From contig JAJEKV010000166.1 of the NCBI GenBank assembly GCA_021234155.1, forward strand, positions 498,324-562,323: a stretch of 64,000 nucleotides of DNA, written 5' to 3'. The notes below the pieces were generated by a model, which made no database searches, was not told the DNA's origin, and saw nothing but the letters and a program-made list of their open reading frames with translations. The first letter of the stretch is position 1. Each line of letters begins with the position of its first letter. A program made the position numbers and the translations under genes. Shown here in pieces: positions 22,421-33,039 of this stretch. This DNA is from Isoetes taiwanensis. Its lineage: Eukaryota > Streptophyta > Lycopodiopsida > Isoetales > Isoetaceae.

Positions 22421-23982
22421 GTCCTGAGGGCCCCGAGTGTAGCCCCTTTGCCGTTGAAGCTCATGAAGTAGCCGAAGTTAACTCTAAGAAACAAAGAAGA
22501 AACGGGCGGGGCGAAAAGCGAAGATGCGGCGGAAGAGAAGAGAAAAGAGGAGCCATCCGAAAGAAGAAGCAGAAAAGCAAAACCAAGCAGGAGAAGAGAA
22601 AGGAAGAAAAAGTCGAGGGGACTAAAAAGAAAAAATAGATGAGACGTAAATCGGGTTAAGCAAGGGGAGGAAAGGGAACTGTGGTCCGAAAAGATCGTGT
22701 TCCAGCGAAGGGAAGCTTCACGCTGATCGCCGAAGTACCAAAGATGGGCTGAAAGCGAAAGCCGTGGGGGAGAAAGCGACGCGTAAGAAGAGCCGTAAGC
22801 GCCATATAGACCGACGATCACCAATGACCAAAAAGAAAATCATGAGAATACAAGCACAACTTTAACGAAAAACACGCTATATGTCCCCCTAAGGAGGAAC
22901 GGAAGAAGCCCCAAAGTGGTCAACGACAAATCACCAACAAAGTGATGAAAACAAATGACGTGAAAAACACCATCACGATAACCCATAAGAAGGCACTGAA
23001 AAAATACGACGAAAAGAAGCAACGCATGGAAATGGAACAATACATAGTCATAAAGCAGACAAAAATGCAAGCGAACATAAGTTGTCAAGAACAAAGTGCA
23101 ATTGTGCATGAAACGGACAACTGGAAACATGAGATCCAAGGAACGAGCAACAAGCCAAAAACAAGAATCCCAACGATGAATAACCAAGAATATGCCAAAT
23201 AACTGCATAATAAAAGAAAGACGAACCCATACGAATGTGCAAAAAATGGATATGCATGAAAAGACGAAAAGCAACTCATCAGATAATGCCAATAAACCAT
23301 AAACCATGATAGACGTAAGAATCACAACATGATATAAACAACAAGACCAAACAAGAGGTAAAAAAATCATAGGGATGAAATGATACAACGACCCCAATAG
23401 CGCGACACCAAGTCCATGCATATAAAGCCAAACACGCAACCCCCTTATGCCAAAACCCCCAAGTTATCGAGAATCGAAAATAACGTAATACCAAATGAAG
23501 GAACCATTACAATGTGATATATACAAGGCAACAAAGTGCGCACCCAACCTTTCAAAGGGAAAAAAATAACAGGACACAAATTACCCCACCACAACTAGTA
23601 TAACACAACGCCAACCCAAATGATGCCCCACATATAACATTAAACAACCTATGGTTTATGAAGGATGCCCATATACAAAGAAACCACCGCAATCACCCAA
23701 ATGCGTAAAACAAGAACAAACAAAGCTACCCAAGGATAAGGAAGCCCACGTCAAACCTCATAAAACATCTCGTAAAAAAGCCCCGATAGGTGCACCATAC
23801 CCGGAAAACAATAAGTAAGAACCTTAAATAAAGTACATATGAAACCGTAAACCCACACATCGAACATATAACATAAAAAAGAAAAACATTTATCTTATTC
23901 CATTTTATTCAAAGATGGCATTAACACCCTTACAATGCCCAAACACCAAACACAAAACACATGTCCCAGAGATCAGGGATAA

Positions 23983-24300
23983 TCAGGCAAGGAGGCCCAA
24001 CGAAATTGCCGGATAAGTCGGGAGGAATTGAGGAGGATACTCAGTCAAAATGAGCAAAAACTCGCGCAGCTGGATGGGACGTAAAGATGAAAAGCCCCAT
24101 AGCAAAATAATGTCTCCCAGGAAACGAGCCCGAGCTGGATCCACAAATCCATAATGAAGCGGAACACCCTTAACAGCAGGAGAGAAAAGCAAAGATAAAG
24201 GCGCAATGCCCGGAAGAATTCTTCGGGCCAGTCGATGTCTGCATGTGCAAGCCGCAAAGCATTCCCGAAAGCGTAAGGGTGCAAGGCCTCCAAATGTGAC
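23983..24300 (-). pseudogene. Upstream ORF remnant of the tyrosine-recombinase element
   Basis: Joining two overlapping minus-strand frames across one frame break gives a protein-like stretch containing HPYAFGNALRLAHADIDWPE and later LHYGFVDPARARFLGDIILL. It ends at a stop near 23983. It has normal amino acid variety, unlike the surrounding pyrimidine-rich frames, so it is probably an element-coded region 5' of gag. I do not recognise it. Confidence 0.35.
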
Positions 24301-25555
24301 GATAAAGATGGTGCGTGGTCATCTAATCTCCTCGGTGGTGAAAAGGCGGAAAAAGCCCAGAGGGAAAATCTTGGCAGAGCACAAAGGACAAGGGAACGGT
24401 GATCGGACCCGAGAACGAACAAAAGGTAATCGGCAAAGAACCCAGATGCCCAAAGCCCACCGGGAAAAAGGGGAGCCATGACGTAAATATAAAGATCAAG
24501 AAGCCCCGTGGGAAGGAATGAATTTACAACTGCGAAGCCGAAAGTGAATGGAGGCCAAGCACGGCCGGAAAAGCATGCAAAAACCAGTGGCAGCCAAAAT
24601 CCAGCAAAAATAGCGAGCCTAAAAGAAGCAGTCGAAAATACAACAGAAAGCTTGATGGCAAATAAGCGAAAACATACCAGATAAGAGTCAGGATGAACAG
24701 ATTTGGCCAGCATAACACTAAAAGGAAGCAAACTCGACCGAAAAACTTGAAGCCACGGCTTAAAAATCCGCAGACAGCGCCCATGCAAAGAAAGAGAGGA
24801 TCCAGGGAACAGAGGCGGGAAACCAAATCACAGAGGGCAAATACAGTAAGGACAAAAAAAAAGGGTAGAAGGAACAAATGTAGCCCAAGTTGCGGCCATG
24901 CAAGAGAGGCTAAGAACAGAGACACCAGCGCAGATAACACAAGGGAAACGAATCTTCCATGCCGCCAGCATCATGCAGGGTAAGAGGCAGAACCAGAAGG
25001 GGAATGACAGAACAAAAAATGAAGTGAGCATAAAATGAACTGAGAGCACAGATAAGCCCGAGCCGGAAAGGACTAAAGAGATGATAAAACCGTAACCAAA
25101 AAACAAGAGCAGGCCCGAAAACCGAGAAGAAGCTCGAAGCAATCAAGGGATAGATCAGATAAAACAAGGAATAGAAAGAAGCATGCGCCCCAATGCCCAG
25201 TTCATGCAACCCGAAAATCATCCCCCACAAACCCAGAACATCCACAGTACATGAACAAGCCATTCAACAGAACGGACCAAGAGCCCAAACACAAACCCAT
25301 CACACCCGAACATCCCAAAAAACAATAGAAATACAGAGCCATGCATAACGAAGACGATGACAAAACAAATGGGTAGAAGCATACCGAGTATGGAAGAAGG
25401 ACAAATTCGTAGAATCATGCTAAGCATGGAAGAGAAGGGAGCGTACCGTCCAAAGAATGATGAAGAAAGTCGCCAGGCAGGTGCAAGCGGCGAGAAGGTG
25501 AAGCACGAGACGGGTGGAGAAGCTGGGGAAGAAATCCATCGAATGAAGAGCCATC

Positions 25556-25682
25556 GAAGCTACGAGAACGAAGAATGCTGCTGTGAGAAGACGCCGATAA
25601 CCAAGCGGAAAACGACAATGGCCTAATATAGGCGCTCGTCCTTTCCCAGAATGGCGATCCGATGGCTCGGATCGATGGGATT
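25556..25682 (-). repeat. A1 direct repeat (element 5' end)
   Basis: This 127-base segment matches 20014-20140 from gaagctacgagaac through cgatggctcggatcgatggg-type sequence to the terminal gggatt, with scattered differences. It marks the 5' end of the minus-strand element; outside it begins atctataagc, the interrupted target sequence. Confidence 0.8.
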
Positions 25683-25800
25683 ATCTATAAGCATTCCTTC
25701 AAGGTCTTTGACTTTGGAGGCATGGATGTTATTCTAGGAAAATCGTGGCATAAGACATTAATCCTCGATAAATTGGAACATGTTATCCATGGAAGGGTAT
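25683..25800 (+). pseudogene. Retropepsin-like fragment (Ty3/Gypsy type), interrupted
   Basis: The plus strand reads HSFKVFDFGGMDVILGKSWH and continues KTLILDKLEHVIHG before a stop. The DVILG-x-x-W pattern is typical of the second half of retropepsins in Ty3/Gypsy polyproteins. The first half may be on the other side of the 6.3-kb insertion: 19376-19414 reads VKDVEFHLPEY in the same orientation. Deleting the insertion would bring both parts together, off by one base in frame. It is a dead remnant of an older LTR element that served as target for the younger insertion. Confidence 0.45.
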
Positions 25801-26093
25801 AAAACACCAAGATTATGAAGGATAATATTTTTGGGTTGCGCCTAGGAGGCAAACCCTCGCTTATGTGGGTTTTTGGCATATCCTAGGTATATGCTGGAGT
25901 ATACTTAGGATATACTGGTAACTGCTTCGAACCTATTGTTCCCTGCGTTCTGGATCGCGGATGTCTCAACCCGGTAACTGGCAAGGCAGACCGAAGCTCC
26001 AATTTGATGCAACTGCAGGCAAATAATATGTTGAGCCCTGTGGTTATGGGTTCATTAGATGCAGTGGGAAGCATGACATCGCTCACACAGTAA

Positions 26094-26157
26094 GCGTGGC
26101 ATCGCTCACACAGTTGCGGCTCCAAGCCAATGAAATAACAGGTCCAATTCCTGCTAG
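26094..26157 (+). pseudogene. Leucine-rich repeat fragment
   Basis: The frame reads VASLTQLRLQANEITGPIPA, followed by SLCNG, which is a textbook plant LRR unit (LxxLxLxxNxITGPIP). Only one repeat is visible, and a tandem duplication of catcgctcacacag (26078 and 26101) sits at its left edge. It lies 40 bases before the kinase exons but belongs to a different family (receptor-like proteins), so the juxtaposition is probably accidental. Confidence 0.4.
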
Positions 26158-26194
26158 TTTATGCAATGGTGTTTTCATTTTGATTCATTTGTAG

Positions 26195-27954
26195 GTTCTT
26201 GCTCTTGAGCATTCTTTTGGCGTTATTCATCGAGATTTGAAGCCTGACAATCTCTTAATTGCTCATGATGGGCATATCAAGGTAAATTTTTAGCTTTTGT
26301 GAAGTCCATTCAAAAGGATTGCTTTGTAACTTTTATGAAAAGCAAACGACCACAGCCACAGGCCATTTGTCAGGAAAGAAACTTTTGGTTAGCATGCCAA
26401 GATTACAAGTTGCGACTAGCCTAAGACTTAGATGTGGGGCATATTATAGATGTGATCACGAATGTTGAGACCTTTAGGTGCTTTGCATAATATATGTATG
26501 CTTTTACACAATGTTCTATAGTTATGCATCTTTTGCTTTATCTCTTATAATTTAGCTTTATGGTGTTTCAGCTCACAGATTTTGGTGTATCAAGATTTGG
26601 CCTTATCAATAGGATAGATGATTTGTCAGGCCCTACTGCCTGTGAAAATGTACTGTTTGATGACATTGAAAGCAATAAGGCTCCAGATTACAACAATAAG
26701 ATGGAACATCGGCAACAACAATGTGCAATTGGCACTCCAGATTATTTGGCACCGAAAATTCTTTTGGCAACTGTTCACGGTGACCCTATAGTATGGTTAT
26801 CTTACTCATATGACCTATTCGTTAACCATGTCTATTTCACTGTATATAGGTTCCACCGCTGATTGGTGGTCATTTGGGGTCATTCTTTTTGAGCTATTGA
26901 CTGGTGTTCCACCTTTCAATGCAGCAAATACTTTTTTTTTTCTGGAGGTATTATTCTTCAGGGGATAGTGTATAGCTGATCTCTTCATGTTTAAGAGCCT
27001 CAGTTAATACGCTATTTATAATATTCTTTTTGAATGAAGCGGATAATTTATAATATTCTGTTTGAATGACGCAAATAATTTTTAATAGCATTCTCAATAG
27101 AAACATTCCTTGGCCCGATGTCCCTGATGATATGTCTTTTGAGGCCCGGGATCTTATTGATAAGTATGGAAGTGCAATATTTTGTTTCTTTTAGAAATTA
27201 ATGTCACTCTTCTTGGTTAATTATAGAAACGCAATTGGATCACTTTAAGAACTGTTGCTATAATCTCACCTTTCAGGTTACTCCTGGAGGATCCAGATCA
27301 ATGGCTTGGAACACATGGTGCATCTGAGGTACAGGCCCATGAATAGTCCTTTTGGCTTTTATATAAAGGGTGCAATGTGGCTAATTATAGTTTTGCTTTT
27401 ACAGGTCAAAGTACATCCCTTTTTCAAGGATATTAAATGGGACATTCTGGCAAGGCAAAAGGTGGAGATTGCTAGGCATCTTATGTTTTTGCACAAAATA
27501 TAAGTAGATTCTAAAGTATAACTAATCTTTTACAGGCAGCGTTCATTCTAGCCTAGAGGCCATTGATGGCACAAGTTATTTCACCTCACGGCATCCATTG
27601 GCGTCTCTAGATGGCCGTGTTTATGCAGAACATGAATTTGCAGACTATAGTGACTATGCAAACAGTAGTGGCGGAAGCAGTAAGTTCAACTAGTATATTT
27701 TCCTTTTGAATTTAAGGTGAGGCCTTGTGAACATGGAAGTTTTTTAGATGAATGCAGAGATCTCGCTGAGCTTGAAAGCACACCATCTGTCAAATATTCT
27801 TTCACTAACATTTCTTTCAAGGTAATATTAGCGCTTGAAATAACCTGGTGCCATCAAGTTGTTGATTTATTCTACATGTGTGTAGAACTTATCTCAATTG
27901 GCATCAATAAATTATGATCTATTGCCAAAGGATACTTCCAAAGGGAGTCAATAG
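26195..27954 (+). pseudogene. IRE-type AGC protein kinase, 5'-truncated and frameshifted
   Basis: Exons match the C-terminal half of the INCOMPLETE ROOT HAIR ELONGATION-type kinases (MAST-like AGC kinases): 26195-26281 ([11 protein letters not shown]), 26572-26779 (LTDFGVSRFG, then GTPDYLAPK), 26850-about 26935 ([18 protein letters not shown]), about 27072-27162 ([12 protein letters not shown]), 27277-27328 (LLLEDPDQWLGTHGASE), 27405-27461 (VKVHPFFKDIKWDILARQK), 27536-27679, 27717-27821 and 27886-27954 (NLSQLASINYDLLPK, then stop). The ATP-binding lobe and long N-terminus are absent. Damage: the APE motif is APK; two residues are missing before HRD; RLG is WLG; a lost base in exon 7 shifts the frame (SLEAIDGTSYFTSRHPLASL reads in another frame); exon 3 runs into poly(T). 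The C-terminal tail is otherwise well kept, so the loss is fairly recent. Confidence 0.85.
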
Positions 27955-28311
27955 TCAACCCATGCGAAAGAGCAATTAAATTTTGTCATTGGTGTATATA
28001 CAATATGTAATTCCAATTGGCCAGTCTCCCATCAGCAATAAGTCTTCATAGTTTTGAAGCTTCTTGAAGCTTGATGTGGCAGAAACACCAGTTTGTTGTG
28101 GCATCTTGGTTGTTGCTGGTCATGCTATGGGGATTATATCAGAAGCATGGGATGGCGGTTTAGTATGTTGGATTTGAATGAATATTTACCAGCACCTTCT
28201 GATGTTGACTCCGGCATTGTTGGCCCTGTAAATATAACTTTTATGGCTGTTACTGACAGGTACTTTGGGGTGTACCTCGCATGCTAATATGTCTCAACTA
28301 AAAAAGGTTTT

Positions 28312-28460
28312 GCGTGTTCATGAATGCTATAATTGATGGGTATGCACAGCAAGGGGATGATCTTGAAGCAAGCAGACTCTTTAAACAAATGGTGTAGGAA
28401 ATCTAATCAAGCCACGTTCAATGGTGTTCTTTATGCTTGTAGCCATAGGACTTAGTGGGT
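28312..28460 (+). pseudogene. PPR repeat fragment
   Basis: The frame reads NAIIDGYAQQGDDLEASRLF then KQM, a stop, and after a frameshift ATFNGVLYACSH. This is a PPR motif of the PLS class followed by the start of the next one. PPR proteins bind organellar RNA. Only about 45 residues remain and two frame breaks are present, so it is a relic. Confidence 0.6.
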
Positions 28461-29144
28461 TATGGCTGCCATCATTTTGTCTATAGCCCAAGCTCTTCTT
28501 GTGTTCAAAACTACCGTCAGTGGACTTCCAGATCTTAGGCTGGGAGATCCATGTATCTGTAAGTTTTTAAGAGGTTCTTTTGGAGGAAGATATTATGCTT
28601 ACAAATCTGTGGACTACTGTCACCAGTATAATTGCAAACAGAGCATATTAGGCAGCTTAATCCAGTGAACATGCTTTGTTAGCATCTTTGCATCTCAAAA
28701 GTATAAAAGTATAATGGGTTTTTGCAAGTGTTTTTGTGTCTACTTCTATCTCTAGATGCTCCATGACCTGTATTTTATGAGTAATTGGTTGTTTCATGAT
28801 ATTTTCTATGAAAAGCTTGTGAATTGGCATTTTAACAAAGGTATGGTGTTATGTATTGATAATCATGGAGATATCACTTCAACAATAAAGGGTCTATAAG
28901 AAGAAAAGCATTATAACCAGGTATGCTTGCCAATCGACATGGGTATGACAGGTTTGGCAGGTACATTTGAATAATTAGTCTTATTCTAATTAATTGATAG
29001 CCGCTTATTTGCTAGACATATGTATTATTGCAAGCAAACCATGGAACATAGGAGCAACAAGAGTCAACGTCTATGATTGATTTCAATGCCTATAGGCATG
29101 CTCCAGGTGTCCTGTTGTTGCAAGACCAAGTCATGAATTCGAAT

Positions 29145-29515
29145 GGTGAACAATCCTGTATATACAAATTGGAGTAAGCTACAAGATTAGGGAAGTATAA
29201 AGTTATCCGTAAAGAATCTAAGCTTAACAATCCAAAATAGAATGTGTTTGAACTTTGGGAAAAAAAGCTTGTGGACAAGAAATACATCTATAATTGTGGT
29301 AAGTGTTGTGAACTAAATGCATGTGGAGATGTGAATTGTAGAAACAACGAAGAGTGTGTTGGCGAGATGAATAAAGAAGCAGGCCAATAGCCCCATAATT
29401 GGAGCAAGCTGCAGCACTAAGGAAGTGTGAAGTCATCCTTGAAGAACTGAAGTAGCAATCCAAAAACGAATTTGTTTGGGCCGTGGAAAATTATTATGGA
29501 AAGGAAATAGGAAAT
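29145..29515 (+). repeat. Duplicated coiled-coil-like unit
   Basis: Two related units (about 29160-29250 and 29395-29485) share phrases such as ttggag-aagct-ca and aatttgtttg/aatgtgtttg. The second unit can be read EQAAALRKCEVILEELK, a coiled-coil sequence; the first is a decayed version. It may be a duplicated exon of an unknown gene. A further coiled-coil stretch lies at about 32480-32720, beyond the inserted retroelement. Confidence 0.35.
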
Positions 29516-29767
29516 ACTAGAGGTCTCTATTTTTGCTCAGAAGTTTAAGTTGATTGGGGATGCCAGTTTGCAGTTGCCTTACTCATATGATGACTACTTG
29601 TGGCTACTTTCCATGAATGGAAGCTCAAAAGTAAGGATTTTGAAAAAAAATGAAATGCATGCGACTCAATACATGACTTGGATGTGAGAAAACTGTCTAA
29701 TCAAGTTTGAACTTCATTGCCTTAACTCACTCTTCTAAAATGGTGGACATGCTTGATTGGAGTCTGA

Positions 29768-31812
29768 TGAACAAAGGGATAGATTAGATGGAAGCATGGG
29801 CGCTGTGATGACCGCCATGTAGGGTCTCGACGCGGTTTTCTTCATAACTTCTGGCTCGGGTGTCAGATTCGGGTGTTTTTTAGTGCGTTGGAAAACTAGA
29901 GATGTGAGCTTTCCATTGGTGTATAATTCATACAGTTTTATTGTGTCTATCTGGGCCGGATTTGGAGTTTACAGATTTAGGCTACCATGGCAAACCCTAG
30001 TTCGCCAGCTTCGGAAACACGTTCGTCAGCCAAGAAAATGGTAGGTGGTGCTTTTGCTTCTTCTTTTGCGCATGATATGAATTCTCCTTTGCCGCTTCCT
30101 AATTTACCCAATAATTCTCGCCTCAATCCTCTTGCTTTTGACCCTTCTCTTCTTGATATGAGTACAAGCTTGCAGCACTTTTCCCCTCTTTCTAAATTTG
30201 CACCTTTGTCTACTTCTCAAGTAGAGACCATCAGTAAATACTTCTACTATTGCTTACGCTTCTTGTTTGTCTCTACTGGAGTGTGTGCGCTCCTTCGCTC
30301 CTTTGAGTTCTTCTCGATGTTGTGGCTAGGACGCTTCTACACGATTTAGATTGGATCAAACGCGGATTTGACATCCGGTGTGCACCGCGCTCATGTATGT
30401 CGGCCGCATTGAATATTATGGTACAGAATAACAAGAAAGAATTGAGCTCGTATCTAAATGAGTTACAAGCACAAGATGATCGTATGGATGTTCAGTTGCC
30501 TCCTGAAGGTGTATTCTATGAGACAGCAGTGTTCAAATGCTTTTACACAGGCTGGCCTACCGGTTGTCGAAATTGATCATAATGCTCATTTGCAGTGTGT
30601 TCAAAACCTTGTGTCTTATGCAGTTGTTTGCCATTTCACTGGACAGTTTTTGGATCTCAGGAGAGTTGGATTCGGCTAAAACATCACCTTCGTGAGACCT
30701 GGGTCCTCCTCACTATGAGTCTCTAAAAGTTTTGGATAAAGATAATAATTTCTTCCTGGTCATGTTTGACTCTTCACTTGCAGTTGACAGGCTTGTGGAG
30801 CATGGTGTTGATCCTCTTTGGGGACATTATCTTCTATATCAAGTGTATTCTCCGGATTCTTGCCAAGTAAGTTCGGTGCATTGGCGATGCCTTATTGGCT
30901 TGCCTTAGAGGATTTTCCACTAGAACCGCAAGTGTCCGATTTTATGATTGCTATTGCCAATGGATTGGATATACATCTTGCCCATTCTATTGTTAATGGT
31001 CCTCGAATTTGTGTATCTCTTCCTACTTGTGTCTCTATTCCCCGGTCAAGAGTGGTCAAAAGTGGCCCACTTTTTTTCAAGTATAAACTACGCGCTTAAT
31101 GTATCCGAAGCTTGCCAAGATGTTTCCCAATGTTGAGGCTTTCGCTACTTACTGGTCTAGGCATACTTTTTGTCTCTACCTCCCCAATTGCTCCTATCCC
31201 CGTCACATAGCGACCACTTCACTCGAGTATCGTGTAGTATCATCTTCTTCCCCATCCGCCTCTGACTAGTTAATCCGCCAAGATATTACCCATTTCGTGT
31301 GCCTTCTTCTCTAGCTATTTTCGCACCATCGCCTTCTTTGAGTGCATCTCCATCTCAGTCTATATCAGTAGACCCTCTTAATGAGGATCAACACTCTCGT
31401 CTTCTGGACATTGCTCACAAGCAAGAACTATTGGAAGAAGGATGGTGTACTCCACGCTTGAAGAAGCTTGCACGTCGCAAAAATAGCTCGGCTCCTCAAT
31501 CTGTGTTAGTTCACTCTGTAGCGTCAGTATCTGCTACGATTGTTACAGTGGATGTCCCTGATTCAGTGGCATTGAGACACCAGGGAGCAGATCAATTTGC
31601 TGTTAATGATTCTATGGATGTGGAAGTTCGACCTGGATAAAGTAACTTTTCTCTAAATATGATTATATATTATTCTACTGTCATGCTTAGATGGGTGGCC
31701 CTGCTCACTTGGATCTGATTGTCCACCGGGTTTTTTATTCCTGTCTCTGCATTGTATTATGTATTATGATGGAGTGTTATTAATAAAGTTTGACGTCCTT
31801 CAAAAAAAAAAA
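29768..31812 (+). mobile_element. ORF1-only retro-insertion with poly(A) and 19-bp target duplication
   Basis: The sequence atgcttgattggagtctga occurs exactly at 29749-29767 and again at 31813-31831. Between them lie about 220 bases of leader, a protein-like region (29987-31640) and a 3' region ending in a run of 11-12 A after a possible aataaa signal near 31780. A long target duplication plus a poly(A) tail is the hallmark of LINE-type target-primed reverse transcription. The insert has no endonuclease or reverse transcriptase, so it is non-autonomous or an ORF1 transcript mobilised in trans. Confidence 0.85.
29987..31640 (+). pseudogene. ORF1/gag-like protein of the 29.8-31.8 kb insertion
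   Basis: The reading begins MANPSSPASETRSSAKKMVG and passes through several frames: KGFDIRCAP-like region near 30350, VQNLVSYAVVCHF near 30605, FFLVMFDSSLAVDRLVEHGV near 30750, LALEDFPLEPQVSDFMIAIA near 30905, and a Ser-rich end with EEGWCTPRLKKLARR near 31435-31480. The middle resembles the DUF4283-type domain found in ORF1-like proteins of plant LINEs (a 'flv.Fds..drv...g....g..ll' pattern). At least four frame changes separate the blocks. No zinc knuckle is visible. The identification is by pattern only. Confidence 0.45.
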
Positions 31813-31831
31813 ATGCTTGATTGGAGTCTGA

Positions 31832-33039
31832 AAAGTTGTATCTTTCATGGTTGTTAAAGGGCTTGCTAGTTGGATATAAATAGTATATGTATTTCACATC
31901 AAAGGGAAACACTTTAAAAATATGGACAACACATTCATAAAAGGTGATGCAGGCATCACTGGCTGGTTAAATATCTTCTTAAAAGCAGTATGATTAAGTT
32001 GTGATCCCAATGGTGTGGCATAATGATGGCCTTTTTGATGTTATGCTTATGGTAATATTTACAGGTTGTTGTGGGCTGGGGATATGGATTTGGAAAATGA
32101 AAGTAATATTTTATAAAAAACTAGACAGTTATGCCATGAAACAATGGCACATCTAGACTGCCTTAATGTGCTGCAAGAGTGAAATCGACTTCATTTAATG
32201 ATGATGGTTAGATTATCATGTTGCTTGCATGTTACGTGAAGCCAGAGTGGTCTGAAAACTTCTACAAGCATTATGAAATAGTTTTTGGTAAGCGGGAGGT
32301 CACCAACCGCCATGTACCTGAGTACTTTGCTCGTGCCTTTGCCCTTCAATTAACAGGTAAAAAAGTAGATTGGGATACATTTAAAGTTTTGGCCAAAGAT
32401 TTGGCAAAGGGAGGAGCAAAAGAATCCGCTATCACAGAATAAATAGGGACCTTAAATCCACATCGAAGGTCTTTAAATTGCAGCAAGAATTTTACTCAAG
32501 AAAGACCTTCAATTTGCAGAAACTCTGTTGCAGCAGTGCCATGGACAGCTAATTAGCAGCTCTTCCAAGGTTGAAAAACTAAAAAATCAGCAGGCACAAT
32601 TACGTGACAACATAAATAAGTTTTCAGGAAGAAAGGATGCACATGAAGAGGACCTAACACAGATTCAATAAGACATTGATAATGTGTTTGATGATGCTAA
32701 GCAGAATAGAGAGACATCCAGAAGGTCTTAGCAAGGTCAAATTTGTTAGATATTTAAGTTTGGTGCCATTATGTTGTGGTATTTGGCAAGATATAAGGAA
32801 ATAAGAAATCAAGTTTTGTTCGTTTCTTAGTTCCTGTGGACGTAAACATTCATCTTATCTTATTTTATCTTTTGTTTGAGGAACAAACTTCTTGGCCTTG
32901 CTTAACACCAGGTGTTTCAAAGTCATCGTGCATAATACCCTTTCTAAGAATTAATTCAGTAATCAGGCCTGGGCATAAATATTGCACATAAACAGTGTAG
33001 CCTGTGTATCAAAACAGATAATGTCATCAAATCATCGTC
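31832..33039. other. Noncoding DNA with a coiled-coil relic
   Basis: Apart from the small frame at 32218-32442, the stretch 32480-32720 reads LKKDLQFAETLLQQCHGQLI, then KVEKLKNQQAQLRDNINKF, with one internal stop. This is a coiled-coil exon or its relic; the parent gene is unknown. The rest is AT-rich. Confidence 0.4.
32218..32442 (+). CDS. Hypothetical 74-aa frame, possible exon of an unknown gene
   Basis: The frame reads LLACYVKPEWSENFYKHYEI, and later VPEYFARAFALQLTGKKVDW before a stop. The amino acid mix is natural and soluble, so it may be an exon rather than chance. It is followed within 40 bases by the coiled-coil stretch at 32480-32720, to which it might be joined, since the intervening sequence has no strong splice sites. 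I do not recognise the family. An annotation as a free-standing gene is doubtful. Confidence 0.3.
   Translation: MLLACYVKPEWSENFYKHYEIVFGKREVTNRHVPEYFARAFALQLTGKKVDWDTFKVLAKDLAKGGAKESAITE

Larger units (their letters stand above)
19412..25682 (-). mobile_element. Tyrosine-recombinase (DIRS/PAT-like) retroelement with split direct repeats
   Basis: Read on the minus strand, the order is: A1 repeat (25682-25556), a 5' open region, a gag-like frame with a CCHC zinc knuckle (22420-21746), an RT-entry remnant (21685-21195), a tyrosine-recombinase-like C-terminus (20400-20197), then B1 (about 20180-20138) directly abutting A2 (20140-20014), a 560-base spacer, and B2 (19450-19412). An A1...B1A2...B2 layout is the split direct repeat arrangement known from PAT, kangaroo and Ngaro elements of the DIRS order. 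No target duplication is seen; instead ATT is present at both ends and at the B1/A2 junction, as recombinase-mediated integration predicts. The coding parts are decayed and the RT/RNase H core looks mostly lost. Confidence 0.7.
27955..29748. other. Mostly noncoding DNA with PPR and coiled-coil traces
   Basis: Besides the PPR fragment and the duplicated coiled-coil unit annotated separately, plus-strand frames at 28093-28287 and 28462-28668 have no recognisable domain. The second could be the decayed downstream end of the PPR gene, since QLNPVNML near 28660 resembles the E-domain of PLS-type PPR proteins after frame changes, but this is weak. Confidence 0.4.

Noticed and set aside
20651-25263. 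Many long minus-strand frames rich in Phe, Leu, Ser and Pro
   Set aside because: They overlap one another in different frames and arise from the pyrimidine-rich strand. Only the parts with motif or natural composition (gag, RT-entry, YR end, 23983-24300) were kept.
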